64,000 nt of DNA from Rhizobium sp. NXC14. Lineage in GTDB: Bacteria > Pseudomonadota > Alphaproteobacteria > Rhizobiales > Rhizobiaceae. Below the pieces are notes generated by a model that was not told where the DNA came from, did no database searches, and saw only the letters and a list, made by a program, of their open reading frames with translations. The DNA is taken from contig NZ_CP021030.1 in the NCBI RefSeq assembly GCF_002117485.1, positions 4,194,001 through 4,258,000 on the forward strand, written 5' to 3'. A program made the translations under genes and the position numbers. Positions 1 through 9,916 of this stretch are shown in pieces (positions within the stretch are counted from its first letter, which is position 1; each line of letters opens with the position of its first letter).

Positions 1-177
1 GGTGCGGACTTCGTTTTCGCCCAGATGCTGAGCGACTTCGAGAACCAGGCGGACGCCGTTGTTGTCGGTTTCAAGCGCGTTCAAAATCGCCGGCAGTTCG
101 CCTTCGAAAGCAACGTCGACGACGGCGCCGATAACCTGGGTGACTTTGCCGACAGAGCGGGTAGCTGCCTCAGCCAT
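1..177 (-). CDS. atpD: ATP synthase F1 subunit beta (5' part)
   Basis: Only the first 59 codons lie in the window; the gene runs off the left edge. The translated N-terminus ([20 protein letters not shown]..., then [17 protein letters not shown]) is the beta-barrel start of the catalytic beta subunit of F1-ATPase, which carries the nucleotide sites that make ATP. It follows atpG after 22 nt on the same strand, the usual atpHAGD order of rhizobia in which the F0 genes are elsewhere. The P-loop is outside the window. Confidence 0.95.
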   Translation of the reverse strand, partial: MAEAATRSVGKVTQVIGAVVDVAFEGELPAILNALETDNNGVRLVLEVAQHLGENEVRT

Positions 178-199
178 ATTCTTACCCTCTTTCCCTAAC

Positions 200-1084
200 T
201 CAGAGCGCTTCCGCGCCCGAAATGATTTCAATCAATTCCTTGGTGATCTGAGCCTGACGCTGACGGTTGTAGCTCAGCGTCAGCTTGTTGATCATCTCAC
301 CGGCATTGCGCGTCGCGTTGTCCATCGCGCTCATCTTGGCGCCCATCTCGCCCGCGACGTTCTCAAGGAGAGCACGGAAGATCTGGACGGAGATATTGCG
401 CGGGATCAGGTCGTCGAGGATCGACGCCGGATCCGGCTCGTATTCATAGACGGCGCTTGCATGTTCTGCATCCTGGGCGACGGCTTCGGGAGCCTTGGCC
501 GGGATGAGCTGCTGGGCGGTCGGAACCTGTGAGATGACCGACTTGAACTCGGAGTAGAACAGCGTGCAGATGTCGAACTCGCCGGCCTCGTACATCTCGA
601 TGACGCGCTTTCCGATCTGGTCGGCATTCTCGAAACCGATCTTCTTGACTTCGCGCAGTTCCTTGCGCTCGATGATCAGCGATGCATATTCACGCCGCAG
701 GATATCGTAGCCCTTCTTGCCGACGGTGAAGATCTTCACCGTCTTGCCCTCGGCAAGCAGCCTGCGGACATGGTCGCGCGCAAAGCGGGCAATCTGCGAG
801 TTGAAACCGCCGCAAAGACCGCGTTCGGCCGTGCAGACCACCAGCAGATGGACCTGGTCCTTGCCGGTGCCGGTCATCAGCGCCGGCGCGCCATCCGCCT
901 CGGTGACGGCCTTGGCAATGTTCGCCAGAACCGCACCCATGCGCTGCGAATAGGGCCGGGCGGCCTCGGCCGCCTCCTGCGCACGCCGAAGCTTCGCCGC
1001 GGCGACCATTTTCATCGCCTTGGTGATCTTCTGCGTCGCCTTGACGGAGGCGATCCGGTTTTTCAGATCCTTAAGTGAAGGCAT
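200..1084 (-). CDS. atpG: ATP synthase F1 subunit gamma
   Basis: This 294-residue protein is the central rotor shaft of F1, coupling proton flow through F0 to the catalytic sites. The N-terminal helix ([20 protein letters not shown]) and the C-terminal helix with [13 protein letters not shown] and [12 protein letters not shown] are the two conserved coiled-coil segments that form the shaft. The length matches the family (about 290). It lies 26 nt after atpA and 22 nt before atpD, so it is part of one transcript. Confidence 0.98.
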   Translation of the reverse strand: MPSLKDLKNRIASVKATQKITKAMKMVAAAKLRRAQEAAEAARPYSQRMGAVLANIAKAVTEADGAPALMTGTGKDQVHLLVVCTAERGLCGGFNSQIARFARDHVRRLLAEGKTVKIFTVGKKGYDILRREYASLIIERKELREVKKIGFENADQIGKRVIEMYEAGEFDICTLFYSEFKSVISQVPTAQQLIPAKAPEAVAQDAEHASAVYEYEPDPASILDDLIPRNISVQIFRALLENVAGEMGAKMSAMDNATRNAGEMINKLTLSYNRQRQAQITKELIEIISGAEAL

Positions 1085-1110
1085 CCGTTATCCGTCCTAA
1101 CTGGGCCCGA

Positions 1111-2640
1111 TTACTGGAAAGACTTGGCGAAGCTATCGAGAGCAGCGGTGAGCTTGCCCCGAGTATCGTCGCTGATAGCCTTTTCCGTTCGGATCGCGTC
1201 GAGGATGGCAGAGCCTTCCGAGCGCAGATAGGACAACAGGCCCTGTTCGAACTTGCCGACCTGAGCGACCGGCAGCTTGTCGAGATAGCCATTGACGCCA
1301 GCGAAGATCACGGCGACCTGCTCTTCCGTCTTCAGCGGCGAGAACTGCGGCTGCTTCAGGAGTTCGGTCAGGCGTGCGCCGCGGTTCAAGAGGCGCTGCG
1401 TCGCAGCGTCGAGGTCCGAACCGAACTGGGCGAAGGCGGCCATTTCACGATACTGGGCGAGTTCACCCTTGATCGAACCGGCAACCTGCTTCATCGCCTT
1501 GATCTGGGCCGAGGAACCGACGCGCGAAACCGACAGGCCGACGTTAACGGCCGGGCGGATACCCTGATAGAATAGGTCGGTTTCAAGGAAGATCTGGCCG
1601 TCGGTGATCGAGATCACGTTGGTCGGAATGAAGGCCGAAACGTCGTTGCCCTGCGTTTCGATGACAGGCAGAGCGGTCAGCGAACCGGCGCCCTTGTCGT
1701 CGTTCATCTTTGCGGCGCGTTCGAGCAGGCGCGAGTGCAGGTAGAAAACGTCGCCCGGATAAGCTTCGCGGCCCGGCGGGCGGCGCAGCAGCAGCGACAT
1801 CTGACGGTAAGCGACAGCCTGCTTGGACAGGTCGTCATAGCCGATCAGGGCGTGCTGAGCGTTGTCGCGGAAGTATTCGCCCATTGCGCAACCTGCGAAC
1901 GGAGCGAGGAACTGCATCGGAGCCGGATCGGAAGCAGTCGCAGCGACGATGATCGAGTACTTCAGGGCGCCGCGCTCTTCGAGAACCTTGACGAACTGGG
2001 CAACCGTGGAGCGCTTCTGGCCGACGGCGACGTAGACGCAGTAGAGCTTGTCGTTGTCGGGGCCGTTGTCGTGGATTGGCTTCTGGTTCAGGAAGGTGTC
2101 GAGCAGGATGGCAGTCTTGCCGGTCTGGCGGTCGCCGATGACGAGCTCGCGCTGGCCGCGGCCGACGGGGATCAGAGCGTCGATGGCCTTGAGGCCGGTC
2201 GACATTGGCTCGTGAACCGACTTGCGCGGAATGATGCCTGGAGCCTTGACGTCAACGCGCGCACGGCGGGTCGCGTTGATCGGGCCCTTGCCGTCGATCG
2301 GGTTGCCGAGAGCGTCGACGACGCGGCCGAGCAGCTCCGGACCGACCGGCACGTCGACGATGGCGCCGGTGCGCTTGACGGTGTCGCCTTCCTTGATGTC
2401 GCGGTCGGAGCCGAAAATAACGACACCAACGTTGTCGGATTCAAGGTTCAGGGCCATGCCGCGGATGCCGCCGGGAAACTCGACCATTTCACCAGCCTGA
2501 ACATTGTCCAGACCGTAAACGCGAGCGATACCGTCACCGACGGAGAGAACCTGGCCGACTTCCGAGACTTCTGCCTCTTTGCCGAAATTTTTGATCTGGT
2601 CTTTGAGAATTGCGGAAATTTCCGCGGCGCGGATATCCAT
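1111..2640 (-). CDS. atpA: ATP synthase F1 subunit alpha
   Basis: This 509-residue subunit alternates with beta in the F1 hexamer and carries the non-catalytic nucleotide sites. The P-loop GDRQTGKT is at residues 169-176, and the conserved [10 protein letters not shown] segment, which supplies the arginine finger to beta, lies in the C-terminal third. Length is normal for alphaproteobacteria. Its ATG shares one base with the atpH stop codon (TGATG), so translation is probably coupled. Confidence 0.99.
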   Translation of the reverse strand: MDIRAAEISAILKDQIKNFGKEAEVSEVGQVLSVGDGIARVYGLDNVQAGEMVEFPGGIRGMALNLESDNVGVVIFGSDRDIKEGDTVKRTGAIVDVPVGPELLGRVVDALGNPIDGKGPINATRRARVDVKAPGIIPRKSVHEPMSTGLKAIDALIPVGRGQRELVIGDRQTGKTAILLDTFLNQKPIHDNGPDNDKLYCVYVAVGQKRSTVAQFVKVLEERGALKYSIIVAATASDPAPMQFLAPFAGCAMGEYFRDNAQHALIGYDDLSKQAVAYRQMSLLLRRPPGREAYPGDVFYLHSRLLERAAKMNDDKGAGSLTALPVIETQGNDVSAFIPTNVISITDGQIFLETDLFYQGIRPAVNVGLSVSRVGSSAQIKAMKQVAGSIKGELAQYREMAAFAQFGSDLDAATQRLLNRGARLTELLKQPQFSPLKTEEQVAVIFAGVNGYLDKLPVAQVGKFEQGLLSYLRSEGSAILDAIRTEKAISDDTRGKLTAALDSFAKSFQ

Positions 2641-3206
2641 CAGCCGACCTCTTTCAATGCAAGCTTAAGGGTAGAGAGTTTGGTACGAAGAGACGTATCA
2701 ATCTGACGGGACCCGACCTTGACGATCAGACCACCAAGAATTGACGGATCAACCGTGACAGCAATTGCCACGTCTTTGCCGGTGACGCCCTTCAGCGCCG
2801 CCTTCAATTCATTTTCCTGCTCTGCTGAGAGAGCATGGGCCGAGGTGACCTCGGCAGAAATTTCGCCGCGATGATTGGCGGCGATCAGCCGGAAGGCCTT
2901 GATCATGCCGGGCAGAGCGAAGAGGCGGCGGTTGCGCGCCACGACCTTCAGGAAGTTGGCAAAGAAGCCCGAGATGCCGGCCTTTTCACTGATGGCGACG
3001 ATGGCCTTCAGCTGGTCCTCGGCAGAGAAAACCGGGCTCAGTATGAAGCGCTTCAAATCATCGCTCTCATCCAGCATCGCCTGGAAACGGTCAAGGTCTG
3101 CAGTTACGGTAGCGACGGCACCCTCTTCGAGCGCCAGCTCGAAAAGCGACGAGGCATAGCGCTCTGCAACACCAGAAGTAAGCTGGGACGTGTCTGCCAC
3201 TGGCAC
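2640..3206 (-). CDS. atpH: ATP synthase subunit delta
   Basis: This 188-residue delta subunit is part of the peripheral stalk and joins the top of F1 to subunit b. The frame stays open for another 67 codons upstream, but family-like sequence begins at [20 protein letters not shown]. The best start is therefore the GTG at 3206, since no ATG is suitably placed. The C-terminal part with [15 protein letters not shown] and [11 protein letters not shown] is typical of OSCP/delta. It is the first gene of atpHAGD, so the operon promoter should lie in the roughly 250 bp upstream. I could not pick a clear -35/-10 there. Confidence 0.96.
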   Translation of the reverse strand: MPVADTSQLTSGVAERYASSLFELALEEGAVATVTADLDRFQAMLDESDDLKRFILSPVFSAEDQLKAIVAISEKAGISGFFANFLKVVARNRRLFALPGMIKAFRLIAANHRGEISAEVTSAHALSAEQENELKAALKGVTGKDVAIAVTVDPSILGGLIVKVGSRQIDTSLRTKLSTLKLALKEVG

Positions 3207-3461
3207 AAATTTCCCTGATTTCAATCCAAAATCCGGCTCTCGGCGGGCGCCGAACCTATGATCTTGAATTCGTTTTGATTTCCCCCAGAAATCACAAGAG
3301 AAGCCTCTTGCTTCTTCCGAAATTCGGGGTCCGTCTAACATAGGATGTTCGGACTCGCAACACGCGTAACGTCCGAATACGCCTTTCGCATGAATTTCTG
3401 TTCGCAAAATTGCGCAAAGGCTTCCGGACAGGCCGCGAAGGCGGCCCGCCAGCGGTGAAAT

Positions 3462-3851
3462 TCACGTTTGAATGAAGCCGAAAACATAAAGCAGCGGTAA
3501 CGCAGCAAGCACGACTTGCACAACCAGAAGTAAATAGTTGACCAGATTGCTCCCCTTATCGGACAGGATCGATATGATCCGCGCAAAGGCAGCCATGCTG
3601 AAGGAGGCGCCGAGCGCCATGTAGATCCAGTCCTGCGCAAGCAGGATCGCCGAAAGCCCGAAGCCGAGATAGAAGCCGCCCATCGAGCGTCCCTCGCCAT
3701 ATCCTTCCGACCGCCCCTCCTGCACCTGCAAGCCGAGAAGACGGAAAGCATGGCCCGGCGCAAACATCATGATGAAGCCGGCCAGCGCCGTAAAAGCGGC
3801 GGCGCAGAAGGCGAGTTGCTCGCCGAGTTCGGTCGGAAAATAGAATTCCAT
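3462..3851 (-). CDS. Small four-helix membrane protein, unknown function
   Basis: A 129-residue protein with four likely membrane segments at about residues 11-30, 57-74, 76-95 and 104-126, joined by a short glycine/charge-rich loop (VQEGRSEGYGEGRS). It has no signal peptide and no catalytic motif I recognise. It sits between priA and atpH on the same strand, 78 nt after the priA stop does not apply since priA lies downstream of it in transcription order. The closest idea is a DUF4345-like integral membrane family, but I am not sure. Codon use looks native. Confidence 0.75.
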   Translation of the reverse strand: MEFYFPTELGEQLAFCAAAFTALAGFIMMFAPGHAFRLLGLQVQEGRSEGYGEGRSMGGFYLGFGLSAILLAQDWIYMALGASFSMAAFARIISILSDKGSNLVNYLLLVVQVVLAALPLLYVFGFIQT

Positions 3852-3929
3852 GCATCAGCCCCGAATCGCCCAGATGATTCGCTGTTTTATGGCATGCGCT
3901 GGAAAAGGAGGAAATGGCGGCGTACTATT

Positions 3930-6146
3930 TTAGAGAAAGCTCTGGGGATCGATGTCGAGCTGCACCTGCACCGACCCGCGCTCCTTCGGAGATTGCGACA
4001 GCATCGCCCGCAGAAATCCCTGCATGTCGGAGTTGCGCCGTCCGTGGACCAAAAGGCGGAAGCGGTGGCGGCCGCGCACCAGGGCAAGCGGCGCTTCGGC
4101 CGGGCCGAGCACCGAGATGCCGGAGACCTGGGGTGCAGCGTTGCGCATGCCACGCGCATGGTTCTCCGCGTCATGGCGCGTTTCGGCCGAAACGATGATT
4201 GAGGCGAGCCGGCCGAAGGGTGGCAATGCCGCACGTTCGCGCTCGGTGATTTCGCGCTCGTAAAAGGCATCGGAATCGCCGGAAACAATGGCCTGCATGA
4301 CCGGATGCTGCGGCTGGTAGGTCTGCAGCAGCCCGTGGCTTTTGAGACCGGTGCGGCCGGCGCGGCCCGTCACCTGCGACAGAAGCTGAAAAGTGCGCTC
4401 GGCCGCGCGCGGATCGCCATTGGCAAGGCCGAGATCGGCATCGACGATGCCGACCAGCGTCATCAGCGGAAAATTATGCCCCTTGGCAACGAGCTGGGTG
4501 CCGATGACGATATCGGCCTCACCCTTCGCGATCGCATCAAGCTCCAGCCGCAGCCGCTTCACGCCGCCCATCATGTCCGAGGAGAGGACGATCGTCCGCG
4601 CCTCGGGGAAATGTCGTTCCACCTCTTCGGCGATGCGCTCGACGCCTGGCCCGCAGGCGACCAGATGGTCGAGCGTCCCGCATTCCGGGCATGCCTCGGG
4701 CGTGCGCTCGGCATGACCACATTGATGGCACTGCAGCTGCTTGCGGAAGCGATGCTCGACTAGCCAGCTCGAACATTGCGGGCATTGGAAGCGGTGACCG
4801 CAGACCCGGCAGAGCGTCAGCGGCGCATAGCCGCGCCGATTGAGAAAAAGCAGCGCCTGCTCCCGCCTCTCCACCGTCTTGCCGATCGCCCGGATCAGCA
4901 CCGGCGAGAGGAAGCCACCCCGCTCCGGCGCGTGTCTGCGCATATCGATGAGATGCAGGTCCGGCAGCGCCGCGTCGCCGAAACGCGTGGGCACGTGGAC
5001 AGTGCTGTAGCGGCCGTTCTGCCCATTGACCTGGCTTTCGACCGATGGTGTCGCAGAGACCAGGATGACGGGAAAATCGCCGATGCGGCCGCGCACGACG
5101 GCCATGTCACGGGCATTGTAGAAGACCCGATCTTCCTGCTTGTAAGCGGGATCATGCTCCTCGTCGACGATGATGAGGCCGAGATTCTCGAAAGGCAGGA
5201 AGAGCGCCGAGCGGGCGCCGGCCACGACGCGCACTTCGCCGGTCACCGCCTGGCGCCAGACTTTTTCGCGCATGCGCGGGGCGAGATCGGAATGCCATTC
5301 GGCCGGCTTTGCTCCGAAGCGATCCTGAAAACGCTCGAGGAAACTGGCCGTCAGCGCGATCTCCGGCAGCAGGATCAGCACCTGCTTGCCACGTTTCAGG
5401 GTCTTGGCGATCGCCTCGAAATAGACTTCCGTCTTGCCGGAACCCGTGACGCCATCGATCAGCGACACCGAAAATTCGCCCCTGCGGACGTCGGAGACGA
5501 TTTCCGCCGCCGCCTCTTTCTGCGGCCCTTCGAGGCGCGCGGCGGCAAAGTCGGGATCCGGCATCGCCACGACTGGCGGCGGCGGCAGGAACACCGTTTC
5601 GAAAATGCCGAGCGTGACCAGTCCATCGACCACGCTCGTCGAAACACCTGCCGCATGCGCCAGACCGCTGCGCGTCCAGGACAGACCGTCGGAGGCGGCC
5701 GCGAGCACGCGCGCACGCGCCGGTGTCATCCGCTCAGGTTCGCCGCCGACGAATTTCAGCCCCTCCACCATAGGCTCCGGCTCGAAGGCGTTCGGCGCCC
5801 TGAGCGCCATGCGCGCGACGAGACCGGGCGGGGAGAGCGTATAGCTCGCCACCCAATCGATGAAATCCCGCATTTCCTTGGAAAGCGGCGGGCAATCGAA
5901 GACATGGCTGATCGGCCGAAGCTTCTTCGGATCGACGCCATCTTCGCCGCCGTCCCAGACGACACCGATCACCTGACGCGGCCCGAGCGGCACCTGCACG
6001 ACCGAGCCGGGCTCGACCGCCATGCCCTCAGGCACCGAGTAGGAATAGGGTTTCGGCGCCGGCATCGGCACCAGCACCGGAACCGTTCGGTTCACGGGCG
6101 GTGCTTCGAAAAGCGCGCCAAAGAGATCGGACGAATCTATGCTCAT
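3930..6146 (-). CDS. priA: Primosomal replication protein N' (PriA helicase)
   Basis: A 738-residue 3'-to-5' DNA helicase that reloads DnaB at stalled forks. The frame opens 61 codons earlier, but the family sequence starts at MSIDSSDLFGALFEAP, so the ATG at 6146 is chosen. Visible motifs are Walker A GVTGSGKT (232-239), DEEH helicase motif II (328-331), and eight zinc-binding cysteines in paired CxxC motifs between about 446 and 489. The C-terminal helicase motif GTQLVAKGHNFP is also present. Length is normal. It is transcribed divergently from the DHDPS-like gene, with about 185 bp between them. Confidence 0.97.
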   Translation of the reverse strand: MSIDSSDLFGALFEAPPVNRTVPVLVPMPAPKPYSYSVPEGMAVEPGSVVQVPLGPRQVIGVVWDGGEDGVDPKKLRPISHVFDCPPLSKEMRDFIDWVASYTLSPPGLVARMALRAPNAFEPEPMVEGLKFVGGEPERMTPARARVLAAASDGLSWTRSGLAHAAGVSTSVVDGLVTLGIFETVFLPPPPVVAMPDPDFAAARLEGPQKEAAAEIVSDVRRGEFSVSLIDGVTGSGKTEVYFEAIAKTLKRGKQVLILLPEIALTASFLERFQDRFGAKPAEWHSDLAPRMREKVWRQAVTGEVRVVAGARSALFLPFENLGLIIVDEEHDPAYKQEDRVFYNARDMAVVRGRIGDFPVILVSATPSVESQVNGQNGRYSTVHVPTRFGDAALPDLHLIDMRRHAPERGGFLSPVLIRAIGKTVERREQALLFLNRRGYAPLTLCRVCGHRFQCPQCSSWLVEHRFRKQLQCHQCGHAERTPEACPECGTLDHLVACGPGVERIAEEVERHFPEARTIVLSSDMMGGVKRLRLELDAIAKGEADIVIGTQLVAKGHNFPLMTLVGIVDADLGLANGDPRAAERTFQLLSQVTGRAGRTGLKSHGLLQTYQPQHPVMQAIVSGDSDAFYEREITERERAALPPFGRLASIIVSAETRHDAENHARGMRNAAPQVSGISVLGPAEAPLALVRGRHRFRLLVHGRRNSDMQGFLRAMLSQSPKERGSVQVQLDIDPQSFL

Positions 6147-6331
6147 CGCGCGAGACCATGCCCGCAAATCGCTGGAATTGGAACCGCAAAGACGCGATGG
6201 CTCGTCGGTGGAGAATGTGGATAACGAAGACGCGCCAAGACGGACCGCGTCTTGACGAAAAGGTTGCGGGGCAAGCAATCGGCCGCCTAGATTTCGGTAG
6301 ATTTGTTCGACAGCTGAATCGGAGAGCATGA

Positions 6332-7264
6332 ATGGCCAGACTGACCGAGAACGCCAAAGGCGTCTACGTTATCGCCGTAACTCCCTTTGCCGACGACGGC
6401 GCGCTCGATCTCGAAAGCGTCGACTGCATGGTCGATTTCTACGAAGGCGCCGGCGTCACCGGCCTGACAGTGCTCGGCCAGCTCGGCGAGGCCCCGAAGC
6501 TGACTGCGGACGAATCGCGGATCGTGGTCGAGCGTGTACTGAAGCGCCTCGACGGGCGCCTGCCGGTGGTCGTCGGCGTGTCGGCGCCCGGACTTGCCCC
6601 CATGAGGGAACTCGCCAAGGCCGTCATGGGCGAAGGTGCCGCCGGCGTCATGGTTGCGCCGCCGTGGACCATCAGGACCGACGATCAGGCCTTCGCCTTC
6701 TACCAGTCGGTTGGTGAAACCCTGGGTGATACGCCTTTCGTGCTGCAGGACTATCCGCTCACGACCAATGTGACGATCGCATCCGCGGTCATCGAGCGCA
6801 TCGTCAGGGAGGTGCCGAATTGCGTCATGCTCAAACACGAGGATTGGCCTGGCCTGTCGAAAATCACCGCACTCCGCGCAGCCAGCGACACGCGCGGCAT
6901 GCGGCGCATCTCCATTCTCTGCGGCAATGGAGGGCTTTTCCTGCCCGAAGAAATGGGCCGGGGCGCCGACGGCGCCATGACCGGCTTCTGCTATCCCGAA
7001 ATGATGGTCGGCGTCGTCGATGCCTATAGCGCCGGCAATGCCGATCGCGCCTACGAAATCTTCAATGCCTACCTGCCGCTCGCCCGCTATGAACAGCAGC
7101 AGGGCATCGGTCTTGCCTGCCGCAAATACGTGCTTGCCAAGCGCGGCGTCATCAAGTCCGCCACTGTGCGCGAGCCGGGGCCTAGACTTTCAGCGCTCGA
7201 CATTGCCGATGTCGAGCGGCTTTTGGCCCGCCAGGACGTCCGCCTCAAGGAGATCGGCGCATAA
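6332..7264 (+). CDS. DHDPS/N-acetylneuraminate lyase superfamily aldolase
   Basis: A 310-residue TIM-barrel class I aldolase of the DapA/NanA superfamily. The Schiff-base lysine is K168 (CVMLKHEDWPG) and the catalytic tyrosine is Y141 (LQDYPLTTN). True DapA carries a GTTGE motif for the pyruvate carboxylate; here the same place reads GQLGE (49-53), so a role in lysine biosynthesis is doubtful and the substrate is unknown. A GGAG ribosome site stands 7 nt before the ATG. The gene stands alone between priA (divergent) and a convergent acetyltransferase, so context does not reveal the pathway. Confidence 0.88.
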   Translation: MARLTENAKGVYVIAVTPFADDGALDLESVDCMVDFYEGAGVTGLTVLGQLGEAPKLTADESRIVVERVLKRLDGRLPVVVGVSAPGLAPMRELAKAVMGEGAAGVMVAPPWTIRTDDQAFAFYQSVGETLGDTPFVLQDYPLTTNVTIASAVIERIVREVPNCVMLKHEDWPGLSKITALRAASDTRGMRRISILCGNGGLFLPEEMGRGADGAMTGFCYPEMMVGVVDAYSAGNADRAYEIFNAYLPLARYEQQQGIGLACRKYVLAKRGVIKSATVREPGPRLSALDIADVERLLARQDVRLKEIGA

Positions 7265-7281
7265 TGGTGTGCGGTTTCGCC

Positions 7282-7722
7282 TCAACCGCGCAGGTCGAGA
7301 ACATGGGTGTAGCCATCCTGCTCGCTGGGACGAAACTCAAGCGACTCCCAAAATTTCGCCGCACCGTCGTTTCCCGCATGCACGGTGACACAACGGCAGA
7401 AGCGCCGCGCGTGATCCAGAGGGACGAGCGCAAGCATCCGCCCGACGCCGCGACTGCGCATCCCAGGGCGGACGTAGAAGCGCCGCATCCGCAGCGCTTC
7501 CGGCAGGGTGGGTTCGATGGTCATACCACCAACGCCAACGAGTGTTTCGCCGGCAAAGGCGCCGAGCAGCCTTTCGCCGTCACCCACGAAGCGGATGTCG
7601 CCAGCTGCCCACTCATCGATAAGCCGGCCGATATGGAGATGGCCTTCCTGCCGGGCGTCGTGCGCAAGCCCCGCCATCGCCTCCGGCAAACGATCACGGA
7701 AGATGCGAATATCGATCGTCAC
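7282..7722 (-). CDS. GNAT family N-acetyltransferase
   Basis: A 146-residue acetyl-CoA-dependent acetyltransferase. The chosen start is a GTG (protein begins TIDIRIFRDRLPEAM) 4 nt after the stop of the upstream acyltransferase gene; the longer frame would overlap that gene and adds only low-complexity arginine-rich sequence. The motif A region is RRFYVRPGMRSRGVGRMLAL, matching the Q/RxxGxG/A acetyl-CoA loop, and the C-terminal FWESLEFRP is the usual GNAT beta-bulge ending. The substrate is unknown. It is probably cotranscribed with the acyltransferase gene. Confidence 0.85.
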   Translation of the reverse strand: MTIDIRIFRDRLPEAMAGLAHDARQEGHLHIGRLIDEWAAGDIRFVGDGERLLGAFAGETLVGVGGMTIEPTLPEALRMRRFYVRPGMRSRGVGRMLALVPLDHARRFCRCVTVHAGNDGAAKFWESLEFRPSEQDGYTHVLDLRG

Positions 7723-7726
7723 GGTT

Positions 7727-8677
7727 CTAGACGGCCAGAACCGACATCTCGCGCGGCATCGCCGCAGCCGGCCCGGCGACCGGCACGAAGGTCGCGTCCC
7801 CATCGCGGGCCATGTCGTGGACCGTATGTTTCTCCAGCGCCTTCGTCACCTCGTTGACATCGCCATCGAGATGTTCGGCGGGAATGAGATTGCCGATGAC
7901 GAAATCGAAACGGTCGCCGCGCTTGTTCAAGAGTTCGTGGAAAACCGTCATGTCGCGAAGCTCCGTCGACCACTTCGCCAGCCAGTAGAACAGGCCGGAA
8001 TTGCGCGCCGTCATGTGGACGGGGAGGATCGGCAGATTGTATTTGCGCGCCAGCCCGACGGCCGACGTTTTCCATGGGCGCTCGTTGAGCTGGCCGTTCG
8101 CCCAATAGGCAATGCGGCCGGACGGAAAGAGCACGGTGGCCTTGCCTTCCCGCACAGCGTGGTTCGTCAATTGTAGCGTCTCGCGCGCCTTAAGCTTGCT
8201 CTTGTGCTCCTCCCGCCATTCGACGGGGATGACCATCTCGGCAAAACGCGGGTTGACGCGGATGGCGTCGCGATTGGCAAAGAACATCATATCGGGCCGG
8301 CGCGTTTTCAGCAGATCGAATACGGCGACCCCGTCGGCAATGCCAGTGGGGTGATTGCTTACGAGGATGAAGCCGCCGCTGTTGGGAATGCGTTCGCCGT
8401 TGGCGACGCCGATGTCGAGCTTCAGCACGTCGCTCAAATATTCGAACGACTGGAACCCCGGCATCTTGGCAACCGCATTGGCGAATTCGATCGCCTTGTT
8501 ATAGCGCAGAAGCGTGTAGAGGAATGGTCGCATGACCGGCCAGAGCGGATGTTTCACGATCCTCTGGCCGCGTTCGGCAATCAGCGTATCGACGATGTGA
8601 CCGGGCTTTCCCTGTGAAACGAGAGCGATCGCTTCCGCGAGTTGTCCGAAAGCCGTCATGGAGTCGCGCCGTGCCAT
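7727..8677 (-). CDS. PlsC-like lysophospholipid/glycerophosphate acyltransferase
   Basis: A 316-residue acyltransferase of the PlsC/AGPAT superfamily. The catalytic block reads NHPTGIAD, with H109 and D115 separated by five residues (HX5D) instead of the classic HX4D; the NHPxGxxDG spelling is found in a branch of 'hemolysin-like' acyltransferases. A second block, LFPSGRIAYW, fits the FPEGTRS-type phosphate-binding motif with S for E. No clear membrane anchor. The acceptor is not known; membrane lipid or ornithine-lipid type acylation is inference. A GNAT gene follows after 4 nt. Confidence 0.85.
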   Translation of the reverse strand: MARRDSMTAFGQLAEAIALVSQGKPGHIVDTLIAERGQRIVKHPLWPVMRPFLYTLLRYNKAIEFANAVAKMPGFQSFEYLSDVLKLDIGVANGERIPNSGGFILVSNHPTGIADGVAVFDLLKTRRPDMMFFANRDAIRVNPRFAEMVIPVEWREEHKSKLKARETLQLTNHAVREGKATVLFPSGRIAYWANGQLNERPWKTSAVGLARKYNLPILPVHMTARNSGLFYWLAKWSTELRDMTVFHELLNKRGDRFDFVIGNLIPAEHLDGDVNEVTKALEKHTVHDMARDGDATFVPVAGPAAAMPREMSVLAV

Positions 8678-8816
8678 GAAAGATCCTGTCTATGGGCTGT
8701 AAGCTATCGCAGTACAATATGATCGAAGGATGACAATGGCTTGGCCGGCATTAGCAATTCGATAACCGTTCCTGCTTCAAATTGGCGGACTTGAAGGCAA
8801 ATTCAAGGCCAGCAAC

Positions 8817-9752
8817 GTGAATGAACTGCTTGTAATCGCCGACCCGCGCCTGATGGCGGAACGCGCTGCGTGGCTCGAAAACCTCGCTCGTGAACGCCGT
8901 CTTTCCGAGCATACGCTCGATGCCTATGAGCGCGACACCCGCCAGTTTCTGACCTTCCTGACCGGCCATCTCGCCGGCCCGGCGACCCTCGCGGATATCA
9001 GGGAATTGCGCCCCGCCGATTTCCGCGCCTTCCTTGCCGCTCGGCGCAGACAAGGCTCCGGCGCCCGTTCGCTCGGCCGCAATCTTGCCGGCCTTCGCTC
9101 GCTGTTGCGTCACCTGGAAAAGAAGGGCCTGGTCAATGCCGCCGGCGCCGGCGCGATCCGTTCGCCGAAGCAGCCGAAGTCGCTGCCCAAACCGCTGTCG
9201 GACACGCAGGCGATCACCATCGTCAGCGATGAAGCCCAATTGCATGACGAACCCTGGATTGCCGCGCGCGATGCGGCTGTCATGACGCTGCTCTACGGCT
9301 GCGGCCTACGCATCTCCGAGGCACTGAATCTCGTTCCCGCCGACCTGCAAAAGGGCGCGACGACGCTGCGCATCACCGGCAAAGGCAACAAGACACGGCT
9401 GGTGCCGCTTCTGGCCGTGGTTTTTGACGCGGTCGAAAAATATCGCGCACTCTGCCCGTATGATCTCGACAGCGGTGGGCCGCTGTTTCGCGGCGCCCGC
9501 GGCGGCAAGCTGCAGGCGGCGATCATCCAGCGGACCATGCAGAAGCTGCGGGGCGCCTTCGGCCTGCCGGAGACGGCGACGCCGCATGCGCTCCGCCACT
9601 CCTTCGCCACCCATCTGCTTGCCGGCGGAGGCGATCTGCGCACCATCCAGGAACTGCTCGGCCACGCCAGCCTTTCGACAACACAGGTCTATACCGGCGT
9701 CGATGCGTCGCGGCTGCTTCAGGTGTATGATCGAGCGCATCCGCGCGCTTGA
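8817..9752 (+). CDS. xerC: Tyrosine recombinase XerC
   Basis: A 311-residue site-specific recombinase that resolves chromosome dimers at dif together with XerD. The N-terminal SAM-like core-binding domain spans about residues 12-110. The catalytic residues are all visible: R165 (GCGLRISEAL), K189 (TGKGNKTRL), H257/R260 (PHALRHSFA), H283 (LLGHASLSTTQ) and nucleophile Y292. Translation appears to begin at a GTG (NELLVIADPRL). It is a housekeeping recombinase; no mobile element is seen around it. Confidence 0.93.
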   Translation: MNELLVIADPRLMAERAAWLENLARERRLSEHTLDAYERDTRQFLTFLTGHLAGPATLADIRELRPADFRAFLAARRRQGSGARSLGRNLAGLRSLLRHLEKKGLVNAAGAGAIRSPKQPKSLPKPLSDTQAITIVSDEAQLHDEPWIAARDAAVMTLLYGCGLRISEALNLVPADLQKGATTLRITGKGNKTRLVPLLAVVFDAVEKYRALCPYDLDSGGPLFRGARGGKLQAAIIQRTMQKLRGAFGLPETATPHALRHSFATHLLAGGGDLRTIQELLGHASLSTTQVYTGVDASRLLQVYDRAHPRA

Positions 9753-9916
9753 TGCATTTCTGCAGCGCTTGTGACGACGGCACCCCACATTCGACACGCT
9801 CAGCGCCCATGAATTCGGCTGGATGCGATGCGCTAAGTTTTCGTTAACGCATTCTCTTAAAGGATTATGCGTAAGCCGAGCGTAGAGCAGAAGCGATTGG
9901 GCATGTGGGGAATACC

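Noticed and set aside
1735..2706. 323-codon plus-strand ORF opposite atpA
   Set aside because: It is a mirror frame of a highly conserved gene, with no independent family features.
8817..9752. XerC gene as evidence of a mobile element
   Set aside because: All features are those of the housekeeping recombinase, and there are no flanking repeats or cargo genes.
9850..9866. TTAACGCATTCTCTTAA upstream of the TraB/GumN gene as a CtrA site
   Set aside because: The spacer is nine bases, not seven, so it does not fit the full CtrA motif.
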